From positions 1-64,000 of the forward strand of contig NZ_JACTVI010000004.1 of NCBI RefSeq assembly GCF_014495685.1: 64,000 bases of DNA, given 5' to 3'. Made by a program: the position numbers and the translations under genes. The notes under the pieces were generated by a model, which saw only the letters and a list, made by a program, of their open reading frames with translations, was not told where the DNA came from and ran no database searches. Shown here in pieces: positions 1-8,605 of the stretch. Origin of the DNA: Streptomyces sp. TRM68367. Its GTDB lineage: Bacteria > Actinomycetota > Actinomycetes > Streptomycetales > Streptomycetaceae. Each line of letters begins with the position of its first letter. Positions within the stretch are counted from its first letter, which is position 1.

Positions 1-84
1 TCCATCTCCTCAGGTGTCACGCCCGAAAGAAGATCACACCCTACCCACGCACGAACAACCGGGGTACCTAACAAAGCCCTACTA

Positions 85-330
85 GTGGAATGCGCGTGGC
101 GGTGGGACTGGATGGTGCCGGTTCTGGCCGAGCAGCAGTTGCTCGCCGGAAAGGCGGAAACAGAAGCCTGGCGCACGGCTTCGGGGCCTGAGGCCCGGGC
201 CGCGCTGCCGGACTTCTACGCCGACTGCCGGAAACTCGGCGAGCTGGGCCTCACCGGCTTGGCAAGGTTGGATCCGGACGTCGTCGGTACCGAGGAATCC
301 TTCTGGGCCGGGGCCGTCCTGGATCTCTGA
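85..330 (+). CDS. hypothetical protein, possibly 5'-partial
   Basis: I do not recognise this 81-residue protein. A GTG at 85 is the first start codon in frame, but the frame is open with no stop back to base 1, so the real start may lie left of the window. The product is soluble-looking, with no membrane segment, and has a Trp-rich N-terminus (ECAWRWDW). A very strong hairpin terminator begins 22 bp after the stop, which supports this as the real 3' end of a transcribed gene. Confidence 0.45.
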   Translation: MECAWRWDWMVPVLAEQQLLAGKAETEAWRTASGPEARAALPDFYADCRKLGELGLTGLARLDPDVVGTEESFWAGAVLDL

Positions 331-351
331 TCCTGTTCGGATGCCAAACGG

Positions 352-383
352 AGGCCCGGCAGGTTCCCGAACCTGCCGGGCCT
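352..383 (+). terminator. intrinsic-type hairpin terminator
   Basis: A perfect 14-bp inverted repeat (AGGCCCGGCAGGTT and its complement) closes a CCCG tetraloop. It has only a short T-containing tail, as is usual in Streptomyces. It sits just after the hypothetical gene at the left edge and before the IS remnant. Confidence 0.8.
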
Positions 384-391
384 TGTACTAC

Positions 392-812
392 TGAAGTGTC
401 CCCGTGATCTTGGACACTCAATGTCTACGCCGCGAGGGCGTGCTGCTGCCGCTGCCTGGTCTCGGCTGGGGTGAGGTAGCCGAAGACCTTGTGCTTGCGC
501 AGGCGGCGGCGGTAGTAGAAGGTCTCGATGAAGTTGAAGACCTCGGCGCGGGCGGTGGCCCGGTCGGGCCAGAGGCGGGTGCCGATCTCGTCTTTGAGTA
601 GCGCCCAGAAGCTTTCTGCGGCAGCGCCCGCCCGTGTCAGCGAGCGCCGCTTGCGGCGGGTGACACCGCGGATGTCGCGGTCCCGCATCACTCGGGCGAT
701 GCGCTTGCGGTTCACACGCCGCCCCAGACGCCGCAGTTCGGCGTGGATCCCCGGGACGCCGTAGGTCCTGCAGGAGGCGATGTGCAGCACAATGTGGACG
801 ACAATCCTCAAC
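392..812 (-). mobile_element. IS3-family insertion sequence remnant
   Basis: This element remnant contains the broken transposase described at 425-789. The outer end near 397-417 carries the inverted hexamers GTGTCC and GGACAC around CCCGTGATCTT, resembling the ends of actinobacterial IS3-family elements. The other boundary is unclear and lies at about 808-830, directly against the 3' end of the puuD-like gene. No target-site duplication was identified. Confidence 0.6.
425..789 (-). pseudogene. IS3-family transposase with deleted catalytic core
   Basis: The frame first encodes an HTH_21-like segment of IS3 OrfB (TYGVPGIHAELRRLG, then NRKRIARVMRDRDI and RRKRRSLTRAG). It then jumps directly to the extreme C-terminal integrase segment (AAAESFWALLKDEIGTRLW through LTPAETRQRQQ). 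In complete relatives more than 100 residues lie between these blocks, including the first two aspartates of the DDE triad; only the Glu of AAAESF remains. The deletion is in frame, so the ORF stays open, but the product cannot be an active transposase. Confidence 0.85.
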
Positions 813-1524
813 TGTCCAGTGTCACACGCCTGTTGATTGCGGCCTGCTGCACGAGGGCGTTGAACAGGCCCTGCTGAGCGGGATCTCCGTGCGCGGTGTC
901 CTCGGGGTGCCACTGGACGGCGGTGAACCAGGCCCGGTGCCCGGTGAGTTCGAGGCCTTCCACGGTGCCGTCGGCGGCCCGTGCGGTGACCGCGAGTCCG
1001 GTGCCGAGCCGGTCCACCCGCTGGTGGTGGTAGCAGGAGACCTCGGCCTTCCCGGTGCCTACGGCCCCTTCGAGCAGGGTGCCGCGCTCGACGGTCACCG
1101 GGTGGACGACGTGCCGGTGGTCGCGTTCCGGGCCGCCCATGTCCTGTTCGAGGGTGCCGCCGAGGGCGACGTTGACGACCTGGAGGCCGCGGCAGACCGC
1201 CAGCAGCGGCAGGCCCAACTCCAGTGCGTACCGGGCGACTTCGAGGTCGAAGGTGTCCTGGAGATCGTCCACGTCGTAGACGGTGGAGTGGGTGCCCGGG
1301 GCGCCGTAGCGGTGCGGGGCGAGGTCGCCGCCGCCGGGGAGGAGGACGCCGTCGAAGCGGGCGAGGCGGGCCGCGACGTCTCCGGCTGCGGGGTGCATGC
1401 CCGCCGGTTCGCCGCCCGCGCGCCAGACAGCCTCGATCAGGCCGCGGGCGTTGACCTCGGCGGCGTACCGGAGCGCGGACGTGGTCGCCGAGAAGCGGGC
1501 CGGGACGGCGACGAGCGGTCTCAC
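808..1524 (-). CDS. puuD: gamma-glutamyl-gamma-aminobutyrate hydrolase family (class I glutamine amidotransferase)
   Basis: This 238-residue peptidase-C26-type hydrolase would remove glutamate from a gamma-glutamylated intermediate. The triad is visible: Cys111 in the nucleophile elbow LAVCRGLQ, and His206 and Glu208 in QWHPE. The GTG start overlaps the TGA of the upstream aldehyde dehydrogenase as GTGA, so the two are translationally coupled. The last few residues (INRRVTLDS) look unlike the family and may come from the adjoining IS remnant, which implies a slightly altered C-terminus with the active site intact. Related proteins act in putrescine catabolism (PuuD) and in aniline oxidation clusters; the substrate here is inferred from context. 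Confidence 0.85.
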   Translation of the reverse strand: MRPLVAVPARFSATTSALRYAAEVNARGLIEAVWRAGGEPAGMHPAAGDVAARLARFDGVLLPGGGDLAPHRYGAPGTHSTVYDVDDLQDTFDLEVARYALELGLPLLAVCRGLQVVNVALGGTLEQDMGGPERDHRHVVHPVTVERGTLLEGAVGTGKAEVSCYHHQRVDRLGTGLAVTARAADGTVEGLELTGHRAWFTAVQWHPEDTAHGDPAQQGLFNALVQQAAINRRVTLDS

Positions 1525-3005
1525 AGCTGGATCCAGGTGGTCTTGAGCTCGGTGTACTTCTCCAGCGCGTGCACGGACTTGTCGCGCCCGTTGCCGGACT
1601 GCTTCCAGCCGCCGAAGGGGACGGTGAGGTCGCCCTCCTCGTAGCAGTTGACCCAGACGGTGCCGGCCTTGAGCGCGCGGGAGACCTGGTGTGCGGTGGA
1701 CAGGTCGGAGGTCCACAGTCCGGCGGCGAGGCCGTACTCGGTCGCGTTGGCGAGCCGGACCGCCTCGTCGAGGTCGTCGAAGGTGAGCACGGACAGGACG
1801 GGGCCGAAGATCTCCTCGCGGGCCAGGCGCATGCCGGAGCGGACCCGGTCGAAGACGGTGGGTTCCAGGAAGGTGCCGCCGGACCCGGCGAGGGCGCGGT
1901 CGCCGCCGGTGCGCAGCCGGGCGCCTTCGCCGGTGCCGGCGCGGATATGGTCCAGGACGCGGTCCAGGTGGCTCTCGCCGACCAGAGCGCCCATCTCGGT
2001 GGCCGGGTCGAGCGGGTCGCCGACGCGCAGGTCGCGGGCCCGCCGTACGACGGCGTCGGTGACCTGGTCGGCGACGGAGGAGTGCACGAGCAGCCGGGAG
2101 GGGGCGGTGCACATCTCGCCCTGGTTGAAGAAGATGCCCCAGGCCGCGGTGGCGGCGGCCTGCTCCAGGTCGGGGGCGTCGGGCAGGACGATGTTCGGTG
2201 ACTTGCCGCCGAGTTCGAGCCAGACACGCTTGAGGTTGGAGTCGGCGGCGTAGTGCAGGAAGTGGCGGCCTACGGCGGTGGAGCCGGTGAAGGCGAGGAC
2301 GTCGACGTCGGGGTGGCGGCCGAGCGCCCGCCCGGCCACGGGTCCGTTGCCGTTGACGACGTTGAGCACACCGGGCGGCAGTCCGGCCTCGGTGGTGAGG
2401 CGGCCGAGCAGCAGGGCGGACAGCGGGGAGTTCTCGGACGGTTTCAGTACGACCGTGCAGCCGGCCGCCAGCGCGGGGGCCACTTTCCAGCCGGCCAGTG
2501 TCAGCGGGAAGTTCCAGGGGACGACCGCGCCGACGACTCCGGCCGGTTCCCGGGTGACCAGAGCGAGGGAGCCGGCTGCGGTGTGCGGGGACTCGTCGGT
2601 GAGCTTGTCGGCCAGTTGCCCGTACCAGCGGAAGGTGTTGATCGCGGCGCGCAGTTCGATGTCGTACGCGTCCGCGATCGGCTTGCCCATCTCCAGGGTG
2701 ACCGTCAGCGCAAGCTCCTCGCGGCGCTCCTGAAGGAGGTCGGCCAGGCGCAGCAGGACCCGGCCGCGCTCGGCGGGCGCGAGCCGTGGCCACGGCCCGG
2801 TGTCGAAGGCCCGCCGGGCGGCGGCCACGGCGGCGTCCACCTCGGCGGGGCCTGCGTCGGCGACGTGGGCGATCACCCGGCCGTCACGGGGCGAGACGAC
2901 CGGGAAGCTCGCTCCCGCGCCCGGTTCGTCGGTGCCGTCGATGTGGTGGGCGCCGGAGAGGTCGAGGGCCTTGGCGCGGCGCAGCCATTCCTCGTGTTCC
3001 AGCAT
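1521..3005 (-). CDS. puuC: gamma-glutamyl-gamma-aminobutyraldehyde dehydrogenase-like aldehyde dehydrogenase
   Basis: This 494-residue NAD(P)-dependent aldehyde dehydrogenase has the usual family length. Asn165 (PWNF), Glu264 (LELGGKSP) and catalytic Cys299 (NQGEMC) are in place. The C-terminal stretch with FGGWKQSGNGRDKS and ELKTTW is characteristic of PuuC. The ATG at 3005 is preceded by GGAGG with 10-nt spacing; a longer frame upstream has no better start. It is followed with 4-bp overlap by the PuuD-like hydrolase, giving a two-gene unit that oxidises a gamma-glutamyl aldehyde and then hydrolyses the amide. A GTTTG-N4-CAAAC type palindrome lies 16 bp upstream of the start. Confidence 0.88.
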   Translation of the reverse strand: MLEHEEWLRRAKALDLSGAHHIDGTDEPGAGASFPVVSPRDGRVIAHVADAGPAEVDAAVAAARRAFDTGPWPRLAPAERGRVLLRLADLLQERREELALTVTLEMGKPIADAYDIELRAAINTFRWYGQLADKLTDESPHTAAGSLALVTREPAGVVGAVVPWNFPLTLAGWKVAPALAAGCTVVLKPSENSPLSALLLGRLTTEAGLPPGVLNVVNGNGPVAGRALGRHPDVDVLAFTGSTAVGRHFLHYAADSNLKRVWLELGGKSPNIVLPDAPDLEQAAATAAWGIFFNQGEMCTAPSRLLVHSSVADQVTDAVVRRARDLRVGDPLDPATEMGALVGESHLDRVLDHIRAGTGEGARLRTGGDRALAGSGGTFLEPTVFDRVRSGMRLAREEIFGPVLSVLTFDDLDEAVRLANATEYGLAAGLWTSDLSTAHQVSRALKAGTVWVNCYEEGDLTVPFGGWKQSGNGRDKSVHALEKYTELKTTWIQL

Positions 3006-3020
3006 GACGGGAGGGCCTCC

Positions 3021-3034
3021 ATTTGATCTCAAAC
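3021..3034 (-). promoter_or_regulatory. putative operator of the catabolic cluster (site 1)
   Basis: ATTTGATCTCAAAC matches 9 of 10 fixed positions of GTTTG-N4-CAAAC. It lies 16 bp before the puuC start, where a bound repressor would block the promoter or RBS region. Related sites occur at 4600, 10941 and 11048. Confidence 0.6.
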
Positions 3035-3074
3035 AATACGGGCGGTCGACTGCCCCGTGAGGGCCGGGCGTGTG

Positions 3075-4532
3075 TCAGCTCTCCCCCGCCGCCCTGCCGC
3101 GGGTCAGCCGGGCCGCCCCGACACCGAGGAGCAGGACCGCCGGGACGGTGAGCTGGAGCAAGAGGGCGGTGGCCGGGTCGCCGCCGATGAGCGTGGTGAA
3201 GTTCTCGACGATCAGCCAGATGGCGCCGGCGATACCGAGTGCGCCCAGCACCGGGGCGATCAGCGTGTTCCAGAGCCGGGTGTCGGCGCGCGAGCGGCGG
3301 AAGAAGACGATCACGGACACCGAGGTGAGGAGGTACAGGAGCATCATCCCGAGCACCGCGACGCCGCTGAACCAGGAGAACAGCGTCAGCACCGGGTCCT
3401 TGCCCAGCACCGCGAACGGCATGACCAGCAGGATCGCGAGCACGGTCTGCGCGACTCCGGCCGCCCAGGGCGACCTGCGCCCGTTGAGCGCGGTCAGGCG
3501 GCGCGGCAGCAGCCCGTCGCGGCCGAGCGAGAACAGGTAGCGGTTGGCGGAGTTGTGGAACGCCAGGATGCCGGCGAACAGGGAGGTGGCCAGCAGGACG
3601 GGCAGTACGTCACCGGTCCAGGCGCCGAGCCGGTCGACGACGGGCCCGAAGACGAAGGCCGCGCCGTCCCCGCCCTTCAGGGCCCGGCCGGCGTCGGCCG
3701 TGGCGTGGGACGCGCCGTGCGCGGAGACGAGCATCCAGCTGGTGAAGGCGAAGAAGCCGGTGACCACGGCGACCGCCAGGTAGGTGGCCCGGGGCACGGT
3801 CCGGCGCGGCTCGCGGGCCTCCTCGCCGTAGATGGCGGTGGCCTCGAAGCCGAGCATCGACGCGACGGCGAACATCAGGGCGACCCCCGGAGCACCCTGG
3901 AGCGCCGCGCCGGGCGAGAAGCTGCCGCCGAAGCCGAGGCCCTCGGGCCCGCCGCCGGCGAAGAAGGTCGCCAGGGCGAAGGCGATCAGAATGCCGAACT
4001 CCGCGAGCACGAACACGGCCAGCACCCGGGCGCCCATCTCGATGCCGGCCGCCCCGAGGATCTGCACGACGACCATGGTGGCCAGCGCCCAGACCCACCA
4101 GGCGATGTGCACGCCGGTGTGCTGGGCGACCAGGCCGCTCACCGTCGCGCCGTACAGCCCGTACATGGCGGCCTGAACGGTGCAGTACGCGAACAGCGCG
4201 ACGCCCGCGCTGCCGGTGCCCGCCGGGCGGCCCAGCCCTTTGCCGATGTAGGTGTAGAAGGCGCCGGCGTCCACCACATGGCGCCCCATGGCGACGAAGC
4301 CGACGGAGAACAGCAGGACGACCGCGCCCGCCGCGAGGTACGCGGCGGGAACACCGGGCCCGTTGCCGATGGAGACGGCGACGGGCACGGCACCGGCGAT
4401 ACCGGTCAGCGGCGCCTGTGCGGACAGGACGAAGAAGAGGATGCCCAGGACGCCGAGGGAGTCGGGCTTGAGCCCGCCGGCCTGGGAGGAATCTTGTGCG
4501 GTCCGTGGGGCGACCGCCGTCTGGCTGTCCAC
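3075..4532 (-). CDS. APC-family amino acid/amine permease
   Basis: This 485-residue integral membrane protein is an amino acid-polyamine-organocation transporter with about 12 hydrophobic helices. The family signature in TM1 is visible (LSAQAPLTGIAGAVPVAV), as is the conserved GFEATAIYGEEAREPRRTVP stretch near the middle. Translation starts at GTG, with an AGGTGA ribosome site 8 nt upstream. It lies in the same direction as puuC, with 69 bp between the permease stop and the puuC start. The likely job is import of the amine or amino acid used by the cluster. A copy of the shared palindrome lies 68 bp upstream. Confidence 0.85.
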   Translation of the reverse strand: MDSQTAVAPRTAQDSSQAGGLKPDSLGVLGILFFVLSAQAPLTGIAGAVPVAVSIGNGPGVPAAYLAAGAVVLLFSVGFVAMGRHVVDAGAFYTYIGKGLGRPAGTGSAGVALFAYCTVQAAMYGLYGATVSGLVAQHTGVHIAWWVWALATMVVVQILGAAGIEMGARVLAVFVLAEFGILIAFALATFFAGGGPEGLGFGGSFSPGAALQGAPGVALMFAVASMLGFEATAIYGEEAREPRRTVPRATYLAVAVVTGFFAFTSWMLVSAHGASHATADAGRALKGGDGAAFVFGPVVDRLGAWTGDVLPVLLATSLFAGILAFHNSANRYLFSLGRDGLLPRRLTALNGRRSPWAAGVAQTVLAILLVMPFAVLGKDPVLTLFSWFSGVAVLGMMLLYLLTSVSVIVFFRRSRADTRLWNTLIAPVLGALGIAGAIWLIVENFTTLIGGDPATALLLQLTVPAVLLLGVGAARLTRGRAAGES

Positions 4533-4599
4533 TCGAAATCACCTGCCGGGGACGGGAAGGGCGGGGAGAAGAGGGCCGGATAGGGGACGGATGGTCATC

Positions 4600-4613
4600 G
4601 TTTCGGCCCAAAC
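4600..4613 (-). promoter_or_regulatory. putative operator of the catabolic cluster (site 2)
   Basis: GTTTCGGCCCAAAC matches 9 of 10 fixed positions of GTTTG-N4-CAAAC. It lies in the 151-bp gap between the TetR gene and the permease, 68 bp upstream of the permease GTG. A further half-site-like GTTTGAC occurs at about 4645. Confidence 0.5.
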
Positions 4614-4683
4614 GATTCGCCTCATAGTGGTCCGGAAACTATCCGTTTGACAAGAGGTCCGTGGACCCGGACTTCTTCTGGAT

Positions 4684-5301
4684 CTACGACGTGTGCGGCC
4701 GGTCCCCGCCCTGCCGGGCGCGCTCGGTCAGCAGGGTGCGCAGCTCGTCCAGGGCGGCCTCGGTGACGTCCGGTTCCCCCAGGACCAGCTGGTGCAGGAC
4801 GAGCCCCTCCAGCGACGCGAAGACGAGCCGGGTCAGGGCGGGGCTCGTGCCGTCCGGCAGGATGCGGTCCAGTTCCCTGCCCGTGGCCGCGAAGTACTCC
4901 TCGTACAGCGTGCGGATCTGCGGCAGCAGCTCGGGCCTGCGCCGGGATTCGAGCATCAGCTCGTACTGGAAGCTCTGCAGCGCCGGGACACCGGTGACCA
5001 TGTCCGCAAGGCCCGCCGCGAAGTCCTCGACCTTGCCCGTGCCCGGCTCCAGCGCGCTGGTGCTCGTGCTGGTGCGGACCGCGTGGGCCAGCGCCGCCTC
5101 GATCAGCGCGTCGCGCGAGCCGAAGTGGTGCACGACCAGACCGTGGGTGACGCCGGCCTCCTCCGCGACGGCACGGTAGGTGAGCTTGCGCAGCCCGCCG
5201 CGGGCCACCACGCGCACGGCCGCGTCGAGCAGCGCCGTACGGCCGGTGCCGTAGTGCACCCGCTTGCGGGCCCGGGCGGCGGGCGTCTCGGCGTCGCTCA
5301 T
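4684..5301 (-). CDS. TetR-family transcriptional regulator
   Basis: This 205-residue protein has an N-terminal TetR helix-turn-helix (residues about 18-65, TYRAVAEEAGVTHGLVVHHF) and a divergent ligand-binding C-terminal domain. It sits inside the catabolic cluster between the hpaG-like gene and the permease and is the only DNA-binding protein there. It is therefore the best candidate to read the GTTTG-N4-CAAAC palindromes, although no palindrome was seen directly before its own ATG. Ligand unknown. Confidence 0.85.
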   Translation of the reverse strand: MSDAETPAARARKRVHYGTGRTALLDAAVRVVARGGLRKLTYRAVAEEAGVTHGLVVHHFGSRDALIEAALAHAVRTSTSTSALEPGTGKVEDFAAGLADMVTGVPALQSFQYELMLESRRRPELLPQIRTLYEEYFAATGRELDRILPDGTSPALTRLVFASLEGLVLHQLVLGEPDVTEAALDELRTLLTERARQGGDRPHTS

Positions 5302-5349
5302 GGGCGCGACCCTACCCGCACGTCGGACACCGCCCGGCCCGTGCCGCCG

Positions 5350-6195
5350 TCAGCGCCGGGGCGGGCGGATGCCGCGGAACTCCCAGTCGCCGCCGAGCGC
5401 GGTGGACAGCACCTCCTCGGACTCGGTGGGCTGGGCGCCCACGTCGGCGCGGACCGCGGTCGGCCCGGTGACGATGTGGTTGGTGAGCCGCCCGAGGCCC
5501 TCGACCTCCACCTCGACGACGTCCCCCGGCTGGACGGGCCGGGAGTTGGCCGGGGTGCCGGACAGCAGCACGTCCCCGGGGTACAGGGTGATCGTGCGGG
5601 CGATGTCGGCGACGAGGTAGTGCATGTCCCACTTCATCTCGTCGGTCGACCCGTCCTGTACGACGGTGCCGTTGACGTACGTCCGCAGCCGCCTGCCGCG
5701 GAAGTCCCAGTCGGTGACCAGGCCGGGGCCGAGCGGGCACAGGGTGTCGGAGCCCTTCACCCGGAGCATGGAGCCGGCGTCGGTGTCGCGGAAGTCGTGC
5801 AGGCCGTAGTCGTTGGCGACGGTGTAGCCCGCGATGTACTCCCCCGCCTCGGCCGGGGAGACGTTGCGGGCGGTCTTCCCGATGACGATGGCGACCTCGC
5901 CCTCGTAGTTGAGCCACTTGCAGCCCTCGGGGCGGACGATCGCGCCCTTGTGGGCGTTGAGCGCGGAGGTCGGCTTGTGGAAGTAGGTGGGCGTGTCGGG
6001 CAGCCCGATCTGGAACTCGTCCACCCGGCTGCGGTGGTTGAGATGGACGGCGATCACCTTGGAGGGGACGACCGGCGGCAGATGGTGGGCGTCGTCGGCC
6101 TTGACGCGGCGGCCGTCCCCGGCGACGAGTTCGGCGCCGTCGACGGTGACCTGGACGGCGGCGCCGTCGAGGAGGATGCGGCGGTACTCAGGCAT
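5350..6195 (-). CDS. fumarylacetoacetate hydrolase-fold protein, HpaG/HpcE-like
   Basis: This 281-residue FAH-family enzyme shows the metal-binding and active-site region typical of 2-hydroxyhepta-2,4-diene-1,7-dioate isomerases and decarboxylases. Visible blocks include YFHKPTSALNAH, LNYEGEVAIVIGK, GYTVANDYGLHDFR and PGDVLLSGTPANSR. It starts 8 bp before the end of the preceding hpaD-like gene, so the two are coupled. In the homoprotocatechuate pathway this fold decarboxylates the product of HpaE. Other FAH-fold roles, such as acylpyruvate hydrolysis, cannot be excluded. Confidence 0.85.
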   Translation of the reverse strand: MPEYRRILLDGAAVQVTVDGAELVAGDGRRVKADDAHHLPPVVPSKVIAVHLNHRSRVDEFQIGLPDTPTYFHKPTSALNAHKGAIVRPEGCKWLNYEGEVAIVIGKTARNVSPAEAGEYIAGYTVANDYGLHDFRDTDAGSMLRVKGSDTLCPLGPGLVTDWDFRGRRLRTYVNGTVVQDGSTDEMKWDMHYLVADIARTITLYPGDVLLSGTPANSRPVQPGDVVEVEVEGLGRLTNHIVTGPTAVRADVGAQPTESEEVLSTALGGDWEFRGIRPPRR

Positions 6196-7120
6196 GGGCG
6201 GGCTCCTGTGCGGTGGTGGTACGGGACGCGGTCCAGCCGCCGGCCGGGCGGTCGAACCAGAGGTGGGCCTGGCCGGTGCCGACGGAGTTCTCGTACGCGC
6301 CGTACTGGCGGGCTCTGGCCGTGCAGGCCCGCTCGCCGAGGGCGCCGGCCAGCATCAGGTAGTGGAAGAACTTCGCCTCGGGCCTGAACTTCCAGAACTC
6401 GTCCATGGTGTCGAGGACCTTGTCGTGGCGGCCCTCCTTGAACCAGGCGATGCGCTCCTCGTCGGCGGCCCGCGCCTCGGGCGTGAAGATGTGCACCGGG
6501 TCGCTGGCCTCGTGGTCGCGCAGCTCCCGCAGCGGCCAGAAGGTGTGCGACAGCGCACCGGAGGCGATCAGCAGCACACGCCGGCCGGGGGTGGCGGCGA
6601 TACCGTCGGCCAGCGCCCGCCCGAGCCGCAGGTGGTCCTCCATGTCCCCGGTCTGGCAGACGCCGATGCTCACCCACCGCTTGTCGGGCAGGCCCTCGCC
6701 GAGGTGCTTCCAGAGGTTGATGGTGGCGTAGTAGATCGGCAGGTAGTCGTCGTCGATCGCGGTGATCCAGGTGCCGTGCTTGTCCGCGAACTTCTCGATG
6801 CTGCGGGCGAGTTCGGGGTCGCCGGGGAAGTCGTACGGCATCCGGCACATGCCGCGCGGCAGCTCCTCGGAGGTGAACAGGCCGGCGCGCCGCTGCTGGG
6901 CGGTGACGACGAACTCGACGGTGGTGGCCCAGTGCGAGTCCAGGACGACGACGGTGTCGTAATCGTGGGCGGCATCACGCTCGAACACATCCGTGCGCAG
7001 CTCGCGGAGCCCGGTGACGAGGGTGATCTCCTTGCCTTCGTTGAGTTCGCGGCGTTCGGACTCGGGCAGCACGATGGTGGGGACGTGGGCGAGGAGCCCG
7101 GCACCGACGATCTCACCCAT
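6188..7120 (-). CDS. hpaD: extradiol ring-cleavage dioxygenase, class III (HpaD-like)
   Basis: This 310-residue LigB-fold dioxygenase resembles 3,4-dihydroxyphenylacetate 2,3-dioxygenase. Candidate Fe(II) histidines are His12 (LLAHVPT) and His63 (DSHWAT). The block FTSEELPRGMCRMPYDF aligns by eye with the YTSNELP region of Escherichia coli HpaD. It would open a catechol ring bearing a side chain. It overlaps its neighbours on both sides by 8 bp, in the order hpaE-hpaD-hpaG. The exact catechol is inferred. Confidence 0.87.
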   Translation of the reverse strand: MGEIVGAGLLAHVPTIVLPESERRELNEGKEITLVTGLRELRTDVFERDAAHDYDTVVVLDSHWATTVEFVVTAQQRRAGLFTSEELPRGMCRMPYDFPGDPELARSIEKFADKHGTWITAIDDDYLPIYYATINLWKHLGEGLPDKRWVSIGVCQTGDMEDHLRLGRALADGIAATPGRRVLLIASGALSHTFWPLRELRDHEASDPVHIFTPEARAADEERIAWFKEGRHDKVLDTMDEFWKFRPEAKFFHYLMLAGALGERACTARARQYGAYENSVGTGQAHLWFDRPAGGWTASRTTTAQEPAHA

Positions 7121-8573
7121 GGTGCGTCCATCCCTTCGGGGCGGTGACGGTGTTCTTCAGGTCGCAGTAGAAGTCGAAGCTCCAGGTGCCGCCCTCGCGG
7201 CCGACGCCGGAGAGGCGGGAGCCGCCGAAGGGTGCCTGGAGGTCGCGTACGAAGAAGCAGTTGACCCAGACGGTCCCGGCGACGAGCTGTGCGGTGACGC
7301 GTTCGGCCCGCCCGGGATCACCGGTGACGAGGGTGGCGGCGAGGCCGAACCGGGTGTCGTTGGCAAGGCGTACGGCCTCGTCCTCGTCGCCGAAGGTCTG
7401 CAGGGTCAGCACCGGACCGAACACCTCCTCCTGCACGATCTCCGCGTCCTGGGCGACATCGGTGAGGAGCGTCGGCGCGTAGTACAGCCCGTCCTTGCGG
7501 TGCCCGCCGATCACCGGCCGCGCCCCCGCCGCCAGCGCCCGCTGCACGAAGCCGTCGATCTTCTCCACCTGCCGGGGGTGGACGTTCGGCCCGATGTCGG
7601 TGGCCTCGTCGCGCGGGTCGCCCTGCGAGAGCCGGGTCGCCTTGTCGACAAACCGTCGCGTGAACTCCTCGGCGACGGACTCCTCGACGAGCAGCCGCGT
7701 GCCCGCCAGACACACCTGCCCGGCGTTGTCGTACTGCTCCACCGCGAGGTCCACGGCGAGATCCAGGTCGGCGTCGGTGAACACCAACAGCGGTGATTTG
7801 CCGCCGAGTTCGAGACTGAGCGGAGTGAGGTTACCGGCGGCCGACGCGGCGATGCGCTTGGCCGTGGGGACCGACCCGGTGAAGCTGATCCGGCGCACGT
7901 CCGGGTGTGCGGTGAGGGCGTCGCCGATCTCGGCGCCGTAGCCCTGGACGACATTGAGGACCCCCGCCGGAAGCCCTGCCGCGGCGGCGATGTCGGCCAG
8001 CAGCGAGGCGGTCAGCGGCGACCACTCGGCCGGCTTGAGCACCACGGTGTTCCCGGCGGCGAGCGCCGGGGCGACCTTCCAGGTGGCCAGCATCAGCGGG
8101 GCGTTCCACGGGGTGATCAGCACGCAGGGTCCCGCCGGGTCCCAGCTGACATGGTTGCGGTGACCCCGGGTCTCGAAGTCCTCGTGGTCCAGCGCCAGCA
8201 GCCAGTCGGCGAAGAACCGGAGGTTGTGCGCGACCCTCGGCATCACACCGCGCCGGTGCGAACGCAACAGGGCCCCGTTGTCCATGGTCTCGACGATCGC
8301 CAGCTCTTCGAGCCGCTCCTCCACGCCGTCGGCGATGGCATGCAGAATCCGGGCCCGCTCTTTCCGCGAGGTAGCAGCCCACCCGGGAAACGCTTCCCGA
8401 GCAGCGCCAACGGCGGCTTCGGCCTCGCCGGGCCCACCACGGGCGATCTCCCCGAGCACGCTTCCGTCAATCGGCGAGAGGTCGGTAAAGGTTTCGGCAG
8501 AGGCGACACGCGCGCCCCCAATCCATTGCCGAGTGTCGATCGATACACCGGCCACAGTGATCTTGTCAGGCAT
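7113..8573 (-). CDS. hpaE: 5-carboxymethyl-2-hydroxymuconate semialdehyde dehydrogenase-like
   Basis: This 486-residue aldehyde dehydrogenase has a length close to E. coli HpaE. Asn157 (PWNAP), Glu255 (LELGGKSP) and Cys288 (GQVCLAG) form the active site. The C-terminal block FVRDLQAPFGGSRLSGVGREGG followed by SFDFY is typical of HpaE. The ATG at 8573 was chosen because AGGAG lies 10 nt upstream; the longer frame runs into an intergenic repeat. It oxidises the semialdehyde produced by the ring-cleaving enzyme encoded just downstream. Confidence 0.88.
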   Translation of the reverse strand: MPDKITVAGVSIDTRQWIGGARVASAETFTDLSPIDGSVLGEIARGGPGEAEAAVGAAREAFPGWAATSRKERARILHAIADGVEERLEELAIVETMDNGALLRSHRRGVMPRVAHNLRFFADWLLALDHEDFETRGHRNHVSWDPAGPCVLITPWNAPLMLATWKVAPALAAGNTVVLKPAEWSPLTASLLADIAAAAGLPAGVLNVVQGYGAEIGDALTAHPDVRRISFTGSVPTAKRIAASAAGNLTPLSLELGGKSPLLVFTDADLDLAVDLAVEQYDNAGQVCLAGTRLLVEESVAEEFTRRFVDKATRLSQGDPRDEATDIGPNVHPRQVEKIDGFVQRALAAGARPVIGGHRKDGLYYAPTLLTDVAQDAEIVQEEVFGPVLTLQTFGDEDEAVRLANDTRFGLAATLVTGDPGRAERVTAQLVAGTVWVNCFFVRDLQAPFGGSRLSGVGREGGTWSFDFYCDLKNTVTAPKGWTHHG

Positions 8574-8605
8574 GAGAAGGGCTCCTTTGAACGAGGGGAA
8601 GTGAA

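Noticed and set aside
425..2227. 600-residue minus-strand open frame across the IS remnant, puuD and puuC
   Set aside because: Only its last 120 or so residues are transposase; the rest is an antiframe shadow rich in Pro, Arg and Ser typical of high-GC coding DNA.
3057..4583. 508-residue plus-strand frame opposite the permease
   Set aside because: Arg/Gly/Asp-rich antisense shadow with no domain pattern; the membrane protein on the other strand explains the region.
4645..4652. Extra GTTTGAC half-site before the permease counted as a fifth operator
   Set aside because: The second half CAAAC is missing, so it fails the palindrome used for the other four sites.
4693..6387. 564-residue plus-strand frame opposite TetR and hpaG
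   Set aside because: Low-complexity antisense shadow; both genes on the other strand have clear family motifs.
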